Assembly (NCBI GenBank): GCA_019419525.1
Contig: DXZU01000018.1
Coordinates: 1 to 37,777 of the forward strand
Length of the DNA stretch: 37,777 nucleotides
Direction: 5' to 3'
Origin: Collinsella sp.
GTDB lineage: Bacteria > Actinomycetota > Coriobacteriia > Coriobacteriales > Coriobacteriaceae
Positions 30,921 through 37,777 of this stretch are shown here, piece by piece. Below the pieces are notes generated by a model. The model had not been told where the DNA came from, did not search any database, and saw nothing but the letters and a program-made list of their open reading frames with translations. Each line of letters begins with the position of its first letter. Position 1 is the first letter of the stretch. The position numbers and the translations under genes were made by a program.

Positions 30921-31934
30921 CTAGGCTTCGAGAAGGCCAAGCTGCGGGACGATGTCGTCGCCGGCGGCGGTGCGGCCAATCGAGCGCGGGGCCAGGTCGT
31001 CAAGAACCGCAGCGAGATCCCACGGCAGCTCATCGCGGCACTCAATACGCTCCCCCGTCACGGGATGGTCGAATGCGACGCGCCAGGAATGAAGGAATTG
31101 CCTGGTCAGACCCTGATCGGCGCGTGCATCGCACTTGCCGTAGAGTGGATCGCCCACGCAGGCGTGGTTGATATGGCGCATATGCACACGAATCTGATGT
31201 GTGCGGCCCGTAAACAGATGGCACTCGACGAGCGTATAGCCGTCGTCAAAACGCGTGGAATCGAAGCGCTCGAGGACCTTAAAGGTCGTAATGGCCTGGC
31301 GCGCGAAAGGGTCGTCCGAAACCGCCATCTTGACACGGTCGCGCGTAGAACGCGCAATGCCGGTGTTAATGGTGCCCTCATCCATAGCGATATGACCGTG
31401 AACGAGCGTGATATAACGACGATCGAGCGTACGCGTGCGGATGAGATTTTGGAGCGCGCGCTGGGTGTCGTCGTCCTTTGCTGCAAGCATGAGACCCGAG
31501 GTATCGCGATCCAAACGATGCACGATGCCGGGGCGGTCCTCGCCCTGCACGGTGCCCAGATGGTCGATACCGCAGTGATAGACCAGGGCATTCGCGAGCG
31601 TACCGCTCTCATGACCATGTGCAGGATGGCACACCAGGCCGCGCTGCTTGGAGAGCACGATAAGGTAGTCGTCCTCATAGCGAATGTCGAGCGGGATGGC
31701 CTCGGGAATCACATCGGTGGGATCGTGCAGCTCGGGCAAATCGACCGAAATACGATCGCCGGCGCGCACGGCATACTTTTTGGACAGGCAGGTCTCGCCA
31801 TTGACACATACGGCACCGCCCTCAATCAGATGCGCGCAGGCAGAGCGCGTGGGGCAGCCGTCGTTGGCGCCCAGATAGGCATCAAGGCGCTGACCAGCGG
31901 AATCATCGGCAACGAGAATATGGATGTCGGCCAT
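30921..31934 (-). CDS. rluD: RluA/RluD-family pseudouridine synthase
   Basis: Converts uridine to pseudouridine in RNA, probably large-subunit rRNA. The 337 residues have an N-terminal S4 domain (AGQRLDAYLGAN and ACAHLIEGGAVCVNG) and a catalytic domain with GIVHRLDRDTSGLMLAAK containing the catalytic Asp, then TLVECHLFTGRTHQIRVHM and CVGDPLYG. The ATG overlaps the lspA stop by one base (TAATG). ileS-lspA-rluD is a familiar Gram-positive order. RluD is the best guess; an orphan RluA paralog is possible. Confidence 0.92.
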   Translation of the reverse strand: MADIHILVADDSAGQRLDAYLGANDGCPTRSACAHLIEGGAVCVNGETCLSKKYAVRAGDRISVDLPELHDPTDVIPEAIPLDIRYEDDYLIVLSKQRGLVCHPAHGHESGTLANALVYHCGIDHLGTVQGEDRPGIVHRLDRDTSGLMLAAKDDDTQRALQNLIRTRTLDRRYITLVHGHIAMDEGTINTGIARSTRDRVKMAVSDDPFARQAITTFKVLERFDSTRFDDGYTLVECHLFTGRTHQIRVHMRHINHACVGDPLYGKCDARADQGLTRQFLHSWRVAFDHPVTGERIECRDELPWDLAAVLDDLAPRSIGRTAAGDDIVPQLGLLEA

Positions 31935-32533
31935 TAACGCTCATTCCTTTCGCGAATCTTGCGGGCACGCTCCCCACGTTGTTTAGCCTTGCGCATGGCG
32001 CGGGCCTCGTCACGGGCGTTAAGCTCGGCGGTCGCATCGACCTCACGGGCCGCGGGACTCAAGAACATGTAGCCGAAGAGGGCGAGCACGACGCCCAAGG
32101 TAATGCCGATATCGGCCACATTGAAGACGGGGAAGTCGATGAAGGTGGTTGCAATAAAATCGGTCACGAAGCCAAAGGCCAAACGATCGATAGCGTTGCC
32201 GATAGCACCGCCCGCAACCATCGCCATGCCCACAACCTCAAGATGGGCGAGCTGGGGTGCACGAACGAGGTACACGGCAATAGCGATAATGACCGCCAAC
32301 GCCAGCACGGCAAACGCGATGCCATGCCCCTCGCCCATACTAAAGGCAGCACCGATATTGCGGACAAACATAAAGTCGATGACACCGGGGATGACAGTCA
32401 CATGCAAAGCTTCGCCCACGGCACGAACCGCAAGCTTGGTCAGCTGGTCAACAAGCAGCACAACGAGCGCTACCCCACCAGCAACACCCAACCGCCAACG
32501 CAAAGGCGGCGTCATATCCCCAGCACGACCCAA
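31934..32533 (-). CDS. lspA: lipoprotein signal peptidase (signal peptidase II)
   Basis: A membrane aspartic peptidase that removes the signal peptide of lipoproteins after lipid attachment. Four membrane helices are visible in 199 residues, with VVLLVDQLTKL, FMFVRNIGAAFSMGEG and the catalytic Asp in GGAIGNAIDRL and FNVADIGITLG. A basic, Arg-rich C-terminal tail of about 35 residues extends beyond the usual end. The start is probably the TTG at 32533, with GGGGA 5 bases upstream; ATG at 32515 is the alternative. It overlaps rluD by one base. Confidence 0.93.
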   Translation of the reverse strand: MGRAGDMTPPLRWRLGVAGGVALVVLLVDQLTKLAVRAVGEALHVTVIPGVIDFMFVRNIGAAFSMGEGHGIAFAVLALAVIIAIAVYLVRAPQLAHLEVVGMAMVAGGAIGNAIDRLAFGFVTDFIATTFIDFPVFNVADIGITLGVVLALFGYMFLSPAAREVDATAELNARDEARAMRKAKQRGERARKIRERNER

Positions 32534-32645
32534 ATCAATCCCCTACCCTCAAGAACATCGAATTCCGTTTAACGCAAGTAATCATCTTATAGTGACAAAC
32601 GCCAAACGCGCAGCATATTCACCAACGCTAGCGAAATAACCAGCT

Positions 32646-32684
32646 AAAAACGAAAGCGGCATTCCGAAAAACAGAATGCCGCTT
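32646..32684 (-). terminator. rho-independent terminator after ileS
   Basis: Minus-strand AAGCGGCATTC and GAATGCCGCTT form a perfect 11-bp stem with a 9-base loop, followed by TCGTTTTTAG, about 65 bases past the ileS stop. Confidence 0.88.
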
Positions 32685-32702
32685 GGACGTGACAAAAGTT
32701 GA

Positions 32703-32749
32703 CGTTGGGGACGTTCTTGTTTGACAGTCGTTTAAGAACGTCCCCAACG
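32703..32749. repeat. 16-bp perfect inverted repeat CGTTGGGGACGTTCTT
   Basis: Arms 32703-32718 and 32734-32749 are exact reverse complements with a 15-base loop. It touches the ileS stop codon and lies before the true terminator. No T-run follows. It belongs by appearance to the GGGAC hairpin group. Confidence 0.88.
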
Positions 32750-32750
32750 G

Positions 32751-35555
32751 TTAGTTCAGCGCATCAGCGCAGCGCTTGCAGATGTGAGCGTGGCCGTTGT
32801 ACTCGCCGACGGTGGTGCGGTAGTTCCAGCAACGGTCGCAGCACTCGCCCTCGGCAGCCTCGATGGCAACGGAAAGATCCTCGCCCTGGGTCAGCTCAAC
32901 ATCGGAGACGATGTAGAACTCGGCCAGGTCGACGGCCTTGTCGCCGGTCAGCAGCGCGTACATCTCGGCGGGAACGACCGCCTTGACGCGGACCTGCTGG
33001 CTCTTGGTGAAGGTGCCGGCAGAACGGGCATCCTCAAGGGCCTTGGTCACGGCGCTACGGAGCTCGAGCGAAGCCTCGAGCACGCCCTCGAACTCATTGG
33101 CCTCGTCGACCGTGATGGGCGACTTGTACCAATCGAGCAGCGCGGCGTACTTCTGGTGATCGACGCAGCCAGCGGGCGCATATGCCATGGCCTCGTCAAC
33201 CGTGTAGGACAGGATCGGCTGCAGGTCGCGCATGAGCATCGAGAAGAGCTCGGCCAGCACGGTCTGGGCGCTGCGGCGCTCGAGCGAGCCGGGCTTTTCG
33301 CAGTACAGACGGTCCTTCAGGGCGTCGAGGTACACGTTGGAGAGCTCGGTAACCACGAAGTCGTAGAGTGCACGGTAAGCGCGCGGGAACTCGTAGCTGG
33401 CATAAGCATCGTCAACCTCGGCCTGGACCTGAGTCAGGCGGGCAACCATGAGCTTGTCGAGCGGCAGCAGGTCGGCAAAAGCGACGCCGTCGGTCTCGGG
33501 CTCAAACTGACCCTCGAGCTCGGAGAGCAGGAAGCGCAGCGTGTTGCGGAAACGACGGTAGGCATCGGACGTACGGGCAAGGATCTCGTGGTCGATGGAC
33601 ACGTCGGAGCTGGTATCGACGGAGGCAACCCACAGGCGGATGATGTCGGCGCCCATCTCGTCGCAGACCTTGTTGGGGTCGATGACGTTGCCGAGCGACT
33701 TGGACATCTTACGGCCATGGCCGTCGAGGGTGAAGCCCTGCGAGACGACCGCCTTGTACGGAGCGTGGCCGTTGGCGCCCACCGAGGTGAGCAGCGAGCT
33801 CTGGAACCAACCGCGGTGCTGGTCGGAGCCCTCGAGGTACACATCCGCCGGATACTCCAGCTCGGGACGGTACTCGCAGACGGCCTTCCAAGAGACGCCG
33901 GAATCCCACCACACGTCGAGGATGTCCTTATCGGCCTTGAGGTGATGGCCACCGCACTTGGGGCAGACGCAGGCCTCGCCCAGGTAGCTCTCGGGAGCGT
34001 CGGTGAACCAAGCATCGGAGCCCTTCTCGTGGAAGAGCTTGATGACGGCGTCGAGCGTGGCGTCGTTCATGACCTTCTCGCCGCAGTCGGCGCATGTGTA
34101 ACTGGGGATAGGCACGCCCCAGTTGCGCTGACGGCTGATGCACCAGTCGGGACGCTGCTCGACCATGGCGCCGATGCGGTTGGCGGCGTGAGCCGGATAC
34201 CACTTGACGTTCTCACGGACCTCCTTGCCAGCCTGCTCGCGCAAACCGGTCTTGTCCATCGAGACGAACCACTGGTCGGTAGCACGGAAGAGCACCGGGT
34301 GCTTGCAGCGCCAGCAGTGCGGATAGCTGTGCGTGATCTTCTTCTCGAGGACCAGGGTGCCGCGCTCGCGCAGGAACTCGATGATGTGCGGGTTGGCCTC
34401 ATCGGTATCCATACCGCTGAAGGGGCCGCCGGTGCCAAACTCCTCGCCGGTGTAGAACTTGCCGTCGTCATCGACCGGCATGCAGATGTCGGTGATGCCC
34501 TCCTTGAGGCAGGCAAAGTAGTCATCGACGCCGTGACCGGGCGAGTTGTGGACGATACCGGTACCGTCATCGACACCGACGTAATCGGCCAGCAGCGCCA
34601 CGCCCTCAACGCCGTCAAAGATCGGCTGCTTGTAGTGGATGTGGTGGAAGGTCTCGGCGGGAACCACGTAGGGCTTGCCGTCGACCATGACCGGGGTGTA
34701 CTCCCAGCCAAACTCCTCGCAGCACTTGGGAGCCAGGTCCTCGAGCATGACCTCGGCGCGGCCGTCGTGCTCAACGGCGACATAGGCGGCGCCGGGCTTG
34801 AGGGAAACGGCCTGATCGGAGGGGATGGTCCACGGGGTAGTCGTCCAGATGATGAAGTCGACCGGGCCGTCGAAGTTCTCGAGGCCGGCGGGCTTGGAGG
34901 TCATCTCAAAGCGAACGAAGATGGAGGGACTCGTCTCATCGGAGTACTCGATCTCGGCCTCGGCGAGTGCGGTGTGGCAATGCTTGCACCAGTGAACCGG
35001 CTTGTGTCCGCGATAGATCATGCCCTTATCGAACATGGCCTTGAAGACCTCGATGTCGGCGGCATCATGCTGGTGATAGAGCGTCAGATAGGGGTTGTCC
35101 CAGTCGCCGAGCACGCCCAGGCGACGGAAGCCGGCCTTCTGCAGCTCGATGTTCTCGACAGCGAACTTGTTGCAGAGCTCGCGGATCTTAGCCGTGGAGG
35201 TCTGGTTGAACTTCTCGGTGCCGAGCTTCTCCTCGACCTTGTGCTCGATCGGTTGGCCATGGCAGTCCCAACCGGGGACGTAGGGAACCTCATAGCCCTG
35301 CATCATCCAGTAGCGGTTGATCATGTCCTTGGAGATCTTATTCATAGCGTGGCCGATGTGGATCGGACCGTTGGCGTACGGAGGGCCGTCGTGCAGCACG
35401 AACTTCTTGTGACCCTCGTTCTTCTTCAGAACCTGCTCGTAGACCTTGTTGTCCTGCCAGTCCTTGAGTCGCTTGGGCTCGGACTTGGAAAGACCGGCAC
35501 GCATGGGAAAACCGGTTTTGGGCAGATTCATCGTCTGCTTGTACTCGTTTGCCAC
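32751..35555 (-). CDS. ileS: isoleucine-tRNA ligase
   Basis: Charges tRNA-Ile and edits Val. The 934 residues have the class I HIGH motif in GPPYANGPIHIGHAMNK, the CP1 editing domain with TTTPWTIPSDQ, KMSKSLGN (KMSKS), and the C-terminal zinc finger CDRCWNYR ... CKRCAD. The start is a GTG at 35555 (VANEYKQTMNLPKT), with AAGGGG 5 bases upstream; the longer frame runs into the T-box leader and is not used. The bacterial-type CP1 and zinc finger suggest the mupirocin-sensitive class, by inference. It is controlled by the T-box at 35599-35892. Confidence 0.97.
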   Translation of the reverse strand: MANEYKQTMNLPKTGFPMRAGLSKSEPKRLKDWQDNKVYEQVLKKNEGHKKFVLHDGPPYANGPIHIGHAMNKISKDMINRYWMMQGYEVPYVPGWDCHGQPIEHKVEEKLGTEKFNQTSTAKIRELCNKFAVENIELQKAGFRRLGVLGDWDNPYLTLYHQHDAADIEVFKAMFDKGMIYRGHKPVHWCKHCHTALAEAEIEYSDETSPSIFVRFEMTSKPAGLENFDGPVDFIIWTTTPWTIPSDQAVSLKPGAAYVAVEHDGRAEVMLEDLAPKCCEEFGWEYTPVMVDGKPYVVPAETFHHIHYKQPIFDGVEGVALLADYVGVDDGTGIVHNSPGHGVDDYFACLKEGITDICMPVDDDGKFYTGEEFGTGGPFSGMDTDEANPHIIEFLRERGTLVLEKKITHSYPHCWRCKHPVLFRATDQWFVSMDKTGLREQAGKEVRENVKWYPAHAANRIGAMVEQRPDWCISRQRNWGVPIPSYTCADCGEKVMNDATLDAVIKLFHEKGSDAWFTDAPESYLGEACVCPKCGGHHLKADKDILDVWWDSGVSWKAVCEYRPELEYPADVYLEGSDQHRGWFQSSLLTSVGANGHAPYKAVVSQGFTLDGHGRKMSKSLGNVIDPNKVCDEMGADIIRLWVASVDTSSDVSIDHEILARTSDAYRRFRNTLRFLLSELEGQFEPETDGVAFADLLPLDKLMVARLTQVQAEVDDAYASYEFPRAYRALYDFVVTELSNVYLDALKDRLYCEKPGSLERRSAQTVLAELFSMLMRDLQPILSYTVDEAMAYAPAGCVDHQKYAALLDWYKSPITVDEANEFEGVLEASLELRSAVTKALEDARSAGTFTKSQQVRVKAVVPAEMYALLTGDKAVDLAEFYIVSDVELTQGEDLSVAIEAAEGECCDRCWNYRTTVGEYNGHAHICKRCADALN

Positions 35556-35598
35556 GGTACCCCTTTCATGTCGTGGGCGCGCACGCCCGTTGGGCACC

Positions 35599-35636
35599 AA
35601 AAAAGCGCCCGTCCCTGCAAGCTGGGACGAAGCGCC
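35599..35636 (-). terminator. T-box attenuator terminator ahead of ileS
   Basis: Minus-strand GGCGCTTCGTCCC and GGGACGGGCGC pair with a small bulge around AGCTTGCA, followed by TTTTTTGG. It is 44 bases ahead of the ileS start, downstream of the antiterminator, which points to transcription attenuation. Confidence 0.88.
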
Positions 35637-35892
35637 ACAAAACGGGCCGTGTGCCCGCAAAAGCTCTTCGCTTAACCACCCAGCTTAGATGCCCTCGCCC
35701 GCATTACAGCGCGCTCGCATCCGTTACTCGGCTGGCCTGTATCGACGACCATCTCGGCGATGTCTACTAAGACGAACCTGCGCGGCACGTCCGTTGGGAC
35801 CGCAGCTCCGGGGTGATTTTCATCGGTCGCATGCACGGGCTCTCAGCGCTCCCCGTTCTCTGTAGCACACGGACGGCCGACTACTCGTCCCC
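35599..35892 (-). promoter_or_regulatory. T-box riboswitch with isoleucine (ATC) specifier
   Basis: The minus-strand leader begins GACGAGTAG, has AGAGAGCCGGG-like stem I blocks (ACAGAGAACGGGGAGC, CTGAGAGCCCG) and the specifier region AAAATCACCCCGGAGC with ATC at 35815-35817, reading tRNA-Ile. The antiterminator carries AAGCTGGGTGGTTAAGCG (35669-35686), matching the T-box core GGGTGGNACCGCG, with TGGT to pair with the tRNA ACCA end. A terminator follows. Uncharged tRNA-Ile should favour read-through into ileS. Confidence 0.9.
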
Positions 35893-35899
35893 ATCAACG

Positions 35900-35927
35900 C
35901 TTATGCGCTGTATGGTAGCACGGTCAA
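35900..35927 (-). promoter_or_regulatory. promoter of the ileS T-box transcript
   Basis: Minus-strand TTGACC (35922-35927) and CATAAG (35900-35905), spacer 16 bases, place transcription start near 35893, just where the T-box begins. Confidence 0.55.
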
Positions 35928-36041
35928 CGCCGGCGAAAAACCCTCAACATCGGTTTCATACTTTAGAGATTTCTCACGGTCGCAAGCACTCACTTGGAGC
36001 AAAATACCTGAAAGCACTTTATCGAAGGAAAGAAGGTACCT

Positions 36042-37124
36042 ATGCGCACAATTGGAATGAGCGACTATACCGTCAGCGAAGACTGCTTTGACGAGCTACC
36101 CGGCGCGCTGGCCGAGTACGGAGCGACCAAGGTCGCGATCATCGGTGGCAAGCGGGCACTGGCCGCAGCACTTCCCGGTATCGAAGCTGCGCTGGCAGGT
36201 ACCGACGTCGAGATTCTGGAGACGCGCGTCTATGGCACCAACAGTACGCGTGCCAATATCGCCAAGGTCGTGAACTCCCCTGCCTGCCAGGAAGCTGACG
36301 TGCTTATCGCATGCGGCGGCGGCAAGGCGCTCGACACCGTCAAGACGGCGGCCATCGAACTCAAGAAGATCGTCTTTACGGTACCGACGATCTGCTCCAA
36401 CTGCTCGGCCGCGACCGCCATTGCCGTTGTCTACAACGACGACGGCTCGCTCGAGGGCTATTCGTACCCCAACCGCCCCGCGCACATCTTCATCAACCCC
36501 AAGATCATCGCCGAGGCTCCGGCGGAGTACTTCTGGGCGGGCGTGGGCGATGCCCTGTCCAAGCAGCCCGAGGTCGAGTACGCCACGAGCGCCGGCAACC
36601 TGGAGCACACCGCAGGTCTTGGCCTGGCGCTCGCACACACCTGCTCCGAGCCGCTGTTTACCTATGGCGTGCAGGGTCTTGAGGACGTTCGCCAGAACCT
36701 GTCGACCGAGGCCGTCAAGCAGATCGCGCTCGATATCGTGGTCAACACGGGCTATGTCTCCAACCTGACCAACCAAAACGATTACTACTACAACTCGAGC
36801 GTGGCGCATGCGTTCTACAACGCCACCTGCAGCATTCCGCGCGAGGGCACCTACCTGCATGGCGAGGTCGTGAGCCTGGGCGTGCTGGTGCTGTTTGCCT
36901 ACACGGGCGATACCGAGAACCTTGAGCGCTACGCAGCCTTTAACAAGGAGATGGGGCTGCCCGTGACGCTTGAGCAGGTCGGGCTTTCCGAGTCCGATAT
37001 CCCCGCCCTGTGCGAGTACGCGCACGCCACCAACGAGTGGAAGCAAGGCAACCCGGAGCCCTTCACCGACGAGAAGTTCGCCGCCGCTATCAAGGCCGCC
37101 AACACCTACGGCCACACACTCTAG
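36042..37124 (+). CDS. gldA: glycerol dehydrogenase-like iron/zinc alcohol dehydrogenase
   Basis: Probably interconverts glycerol and dihydroxyacetone with NAD. The 360 residues show the NAD-binding VLIACGGGKALDTVK, TVPTICSNCSAATAIAV (family TIAST-like patch), and the metal ligands Asp in WAGVGDALSK, His in SSVAHAFYNA and His in YLHGEVVSLGV, all retained. GAAGG lies 5 bases before the ATG at 36042; MSDYTV five codons later is an alternative. Divergent from ileS and transcribed alone, with terminator 37134-37176. Related 1,2-propanediol or hydroxycarboxylate dehydrogenase activity is possible. Confidence 0.88.
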   Translation: MRTIGMSDYTVSEDCFDELPGALAEYGATKVAIIGGKRALAAALPGIEAALAGTDVEILETRVYGTNSTRANIAKVVNSPACQEADVLIACGGGKALDTVKTAAIELKKIVFTVPTICSNCSAATAIAVVYNDDGSLEGYSYPNRPAHIFINPKIIAEAPAEYFWAGVGDALSKQPEVEYATSAGNLEHTAGLGLALAHTCSEPLFTYGVQGLEDVRQNLSTEAVKQIALDIVVNTGYVSNLTNQNDYYYNSSVAHAFYNATCSIPREGTYLHGEVVSLGVLVLFAYTGDTENLERYAAFNKEMGLPVTLEQVGLSESDIPALCEYAHATNEWKQGNPEPFTDEKFAAAIKAANTYGHTL

Positions 37125-37133
37125 GCCTAGCCC

Positions 37134-37176
37134 AAAACCACCACAAGGGGACAGGCGCCTTTGTGGTGGTTTTTTA
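37134..37176 (+). terminator. gldA terminator built on a repeated GGGGACAGGC hairpin
   Basis: AAAACCACCACAA (37134-37146) and TTGTGGTGGTTTT (37161-37173) form a 13-bp stem, loop GGGGACAGGCGCCT, with a T-run to 37175. The arms and most of the loop repeat those at 29494-29534 in the opposite orientation. Confidence 0.85.
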
Positions 37177-37194
37177 TTGCTCCAGCATTCAGTT

Positions 37195-37242
37195 CGTACT
37201 CGAACCCGATTCTTTACGAGAAAGGGTTCGGGTACGTTTTTT
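37195..37242 (+). terminator. second plus-strand rho-independent terminator
   Basis: CGTACTCGAACCC (37195-37207) pairs with GGGTTCGGGTACG (37224-37236), 13 bp with one G-T, followed by TTTTTTG. Only 20 bases separate it from the gldA terminator, too little for a gene. Confidence 0.88.
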
Positions 37243-37298
37243 GTTTATCGGAAATTCTGCGGAAGGACTACTCGGAACGGCAAACAGGAACGAACAGA

Positions 37299-37341
37299 GG
37301 CAGGGTATCATCGTGGTGATGGTATCCTGCCTTTTGTTTTT
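37299..37341 (+). terminator. third plus-strand rho-independent terminator
   Basis: GGCAGGGTATCATC (37299-37312) pairs with GATGGTATCCTGCC (37318-37331), 14 bp with two G-T pairs and a 5-base loop, then TTTTGTTTTT. The 37243-37298 stretch before it could be the body of a short RNA or an attenuated leader. Confidence 0.85.
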
Positions 37342-37450
37342 CGGGATCAAGGTCGCTTTATGCGAACTTGATCGCCACTTATATGGCGCATTGATGGCAA
37401 TTGCATCGTACGTGCATACCGGGAGCCTGTACACCTCTGGCAAGGCGTAA

Positions 37451-37501
37451 CACACTAGACTTTGTTCCAAAGTCCGTGTGCTAAGGGGGCAGGCCCCTTA
37501 G
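37451..37501. other. two adjacent hairpins in the gene-poor right-end stretch
   Basis: CACAC-TA-GACTTTG pairs with CAAAGTC-C-GTGTG (37451-37480), directly followed by CTAAGGGG/CCCCTTAG (37481-37501) with a 5-base loop. Further stems lie at 37345-37372 and 37373-37388. No open frame with a ribosome site is seen between 37125 and 37637. Confidence 0.65.
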
Positions 37502-37637
37502 AATTCCTGTGGAGTGTGTACGCACGTACGCAGGAAAACGGCAAAATTTCGCTATATCAGGGCGTTCTTTCATTGGAGAGTATGGTATACACGGCTTAGT
37601 TCAACAAATAAGAATTTATATATAAAGGAGAATATTG

Positions 37638-37777
37638 ATGAAACTGTTTTTATGTTCTCACTTTTCAAGTGTAGGAAGTCTGATAAAGGAAGAAATTGAA
37701 AATAAAAGAGTCGCATTTATTTCAACAGCTTCGCTGCGTGAAGGCTACACCGGTTATGTCGGCTCGGCTCGAAAATT
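37638..37777 (+). CDS. peptidase S51 / type 1 glutamine amidotransferase-like protein, 5' part only
   Basis: The frame starts ATG at 37638 behind AAAGGAG (7 bases upstream) and runs off the window after 46 codons. It reads MKLFLCSHFSSVGSLIKEE, then RVAFISTASLREGYTG and YVGSARK, which I recognise as the N-terminus of S51-like proteins related to dipeptidase E and cyanophycinase. The catalytic Ser (GxSAGA) would lie beyond the edge. The gene start and its leader are AT-rich (AAA, TTA, ATA, AGA codons), unlike every other gene here, which suggests transfer from a low-GC Firmicute. Confidence 0.72.
   Translation, partial: MKLFLCSHFSSVGSLIKEEIENKRVAFISTASLREGYTGYVGSARK

Noticed and set aside
32784..35675. 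963-residue plus-strand open frame opposite ileS
   Set aside because: Antisense shadow of ileS and its T-box leader with no recognisable domain.
36096..37115. Minus-strand open frame opposite gldA
   Set aside because: Antisense shadow; gldA shows all family motifs and a ribosome site.
37189..37470. Minus-strand open frame in the right-end hairpin region
   Set aside because: It crosses two strong hairpins, has no clear ribosome site and no recognisable motif.
37514..37699. Plus-strand 61-codon frame overlapping the S51-like start
   Set aside because: Different frame from the S51-like gene, no ribosome site; the S51 frame has AAAGGAG and a recognisable N-terminus.

Overview
The window looks like core chromosome of a high-GC gut actinobacterium of the class Coriobacteriia, most likely Collinsella or a close relative. 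This rests on GC-rich codon use, the fructose PTS with an RpiR-type regulator, the efp-Asp23-nusB-xseB-tlyA-nadK-recN gene order and a T-box ahead of ileS. It is recognition from memory, not a database search. Nearly all genes lie on the minus strand; only the RpiR regulator, glycerol dehydrogenase and a partial gene at the right edge are on the plus strand.

Layout. 1-1.6 kb: the 5' part of tRNA-Glu(CTC) and the CCA-adding enzyme. 1.7-9.7 kb: a sugar phosphotransferase block with ptsH (HPr), ptsI (Enzyme I), two tandem 1-phosphofructokinase-like genes, a one-piece fructose permease EII(B-C-A) and a divergent RpiR regulator. A 39-bp perfect inverted repeat and a 24-bp one fill the ptsH-fruA gap. 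9.7-14.9 kb: the operon efp, Asp23, nusB, xseB, tlyA, nadK, recN, with a TATAAT promoter behind the pepP terminator. 15-23 kb: alaS, ruvX, mltG, yqeG, aroK, an AroB-like pseudoenzyme and an M24 aminopeptidase. 23-26.3 kb: a stress sigma module made of a DUF948-like membrane protein, an RsbW-like anti-sigma with an eroded ATP site, a SigB/F-type sigma factor and an AI-2E family exporter. 26.3-35.9 kb: rarA, dgt, a small A24 prepilin peptidase, a GT2 polysaccharide synthase, rluD, lspA, ileS and the ileS T-box leader. 36-37.1 kb: glycerol dehydrogenase. 37.1-37.8 kb: a gene-poor stretch with three plus-strand terminators and further hairpins, then the AT-rich start of an S51-peptidase-like gene that reads as transferred DNA.

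How the genes work together. HPr and Enzyme I pass phosphate from PEP to the fructose permease. The resulting fructose-1-phosphate is the expected substrate of the FruK-type kinases. A TGAAAGG..C.TTCAT word occurs both between fruA and the RpiR gene and at the fruK start proximal to cca, suggesting shared control. The sigma module has no RsbV antagonist and its anti-sigma lacks the residues needed to act as a kinase, so it probably works differently from the Bacillus SigB switch.

I see no CRISPR array, prophage, complete mobile element or clearly new multi-gene system. The items most worth following are the AroB-like protein without metal ligands, the kinase-dead anti-sigma locus, the family of GGGAC-bearing intergenic hairpins (two nearly identical at 29.5 and 37.1 kb), the ptsH upstream palindrome and the structured junction at the right edge.
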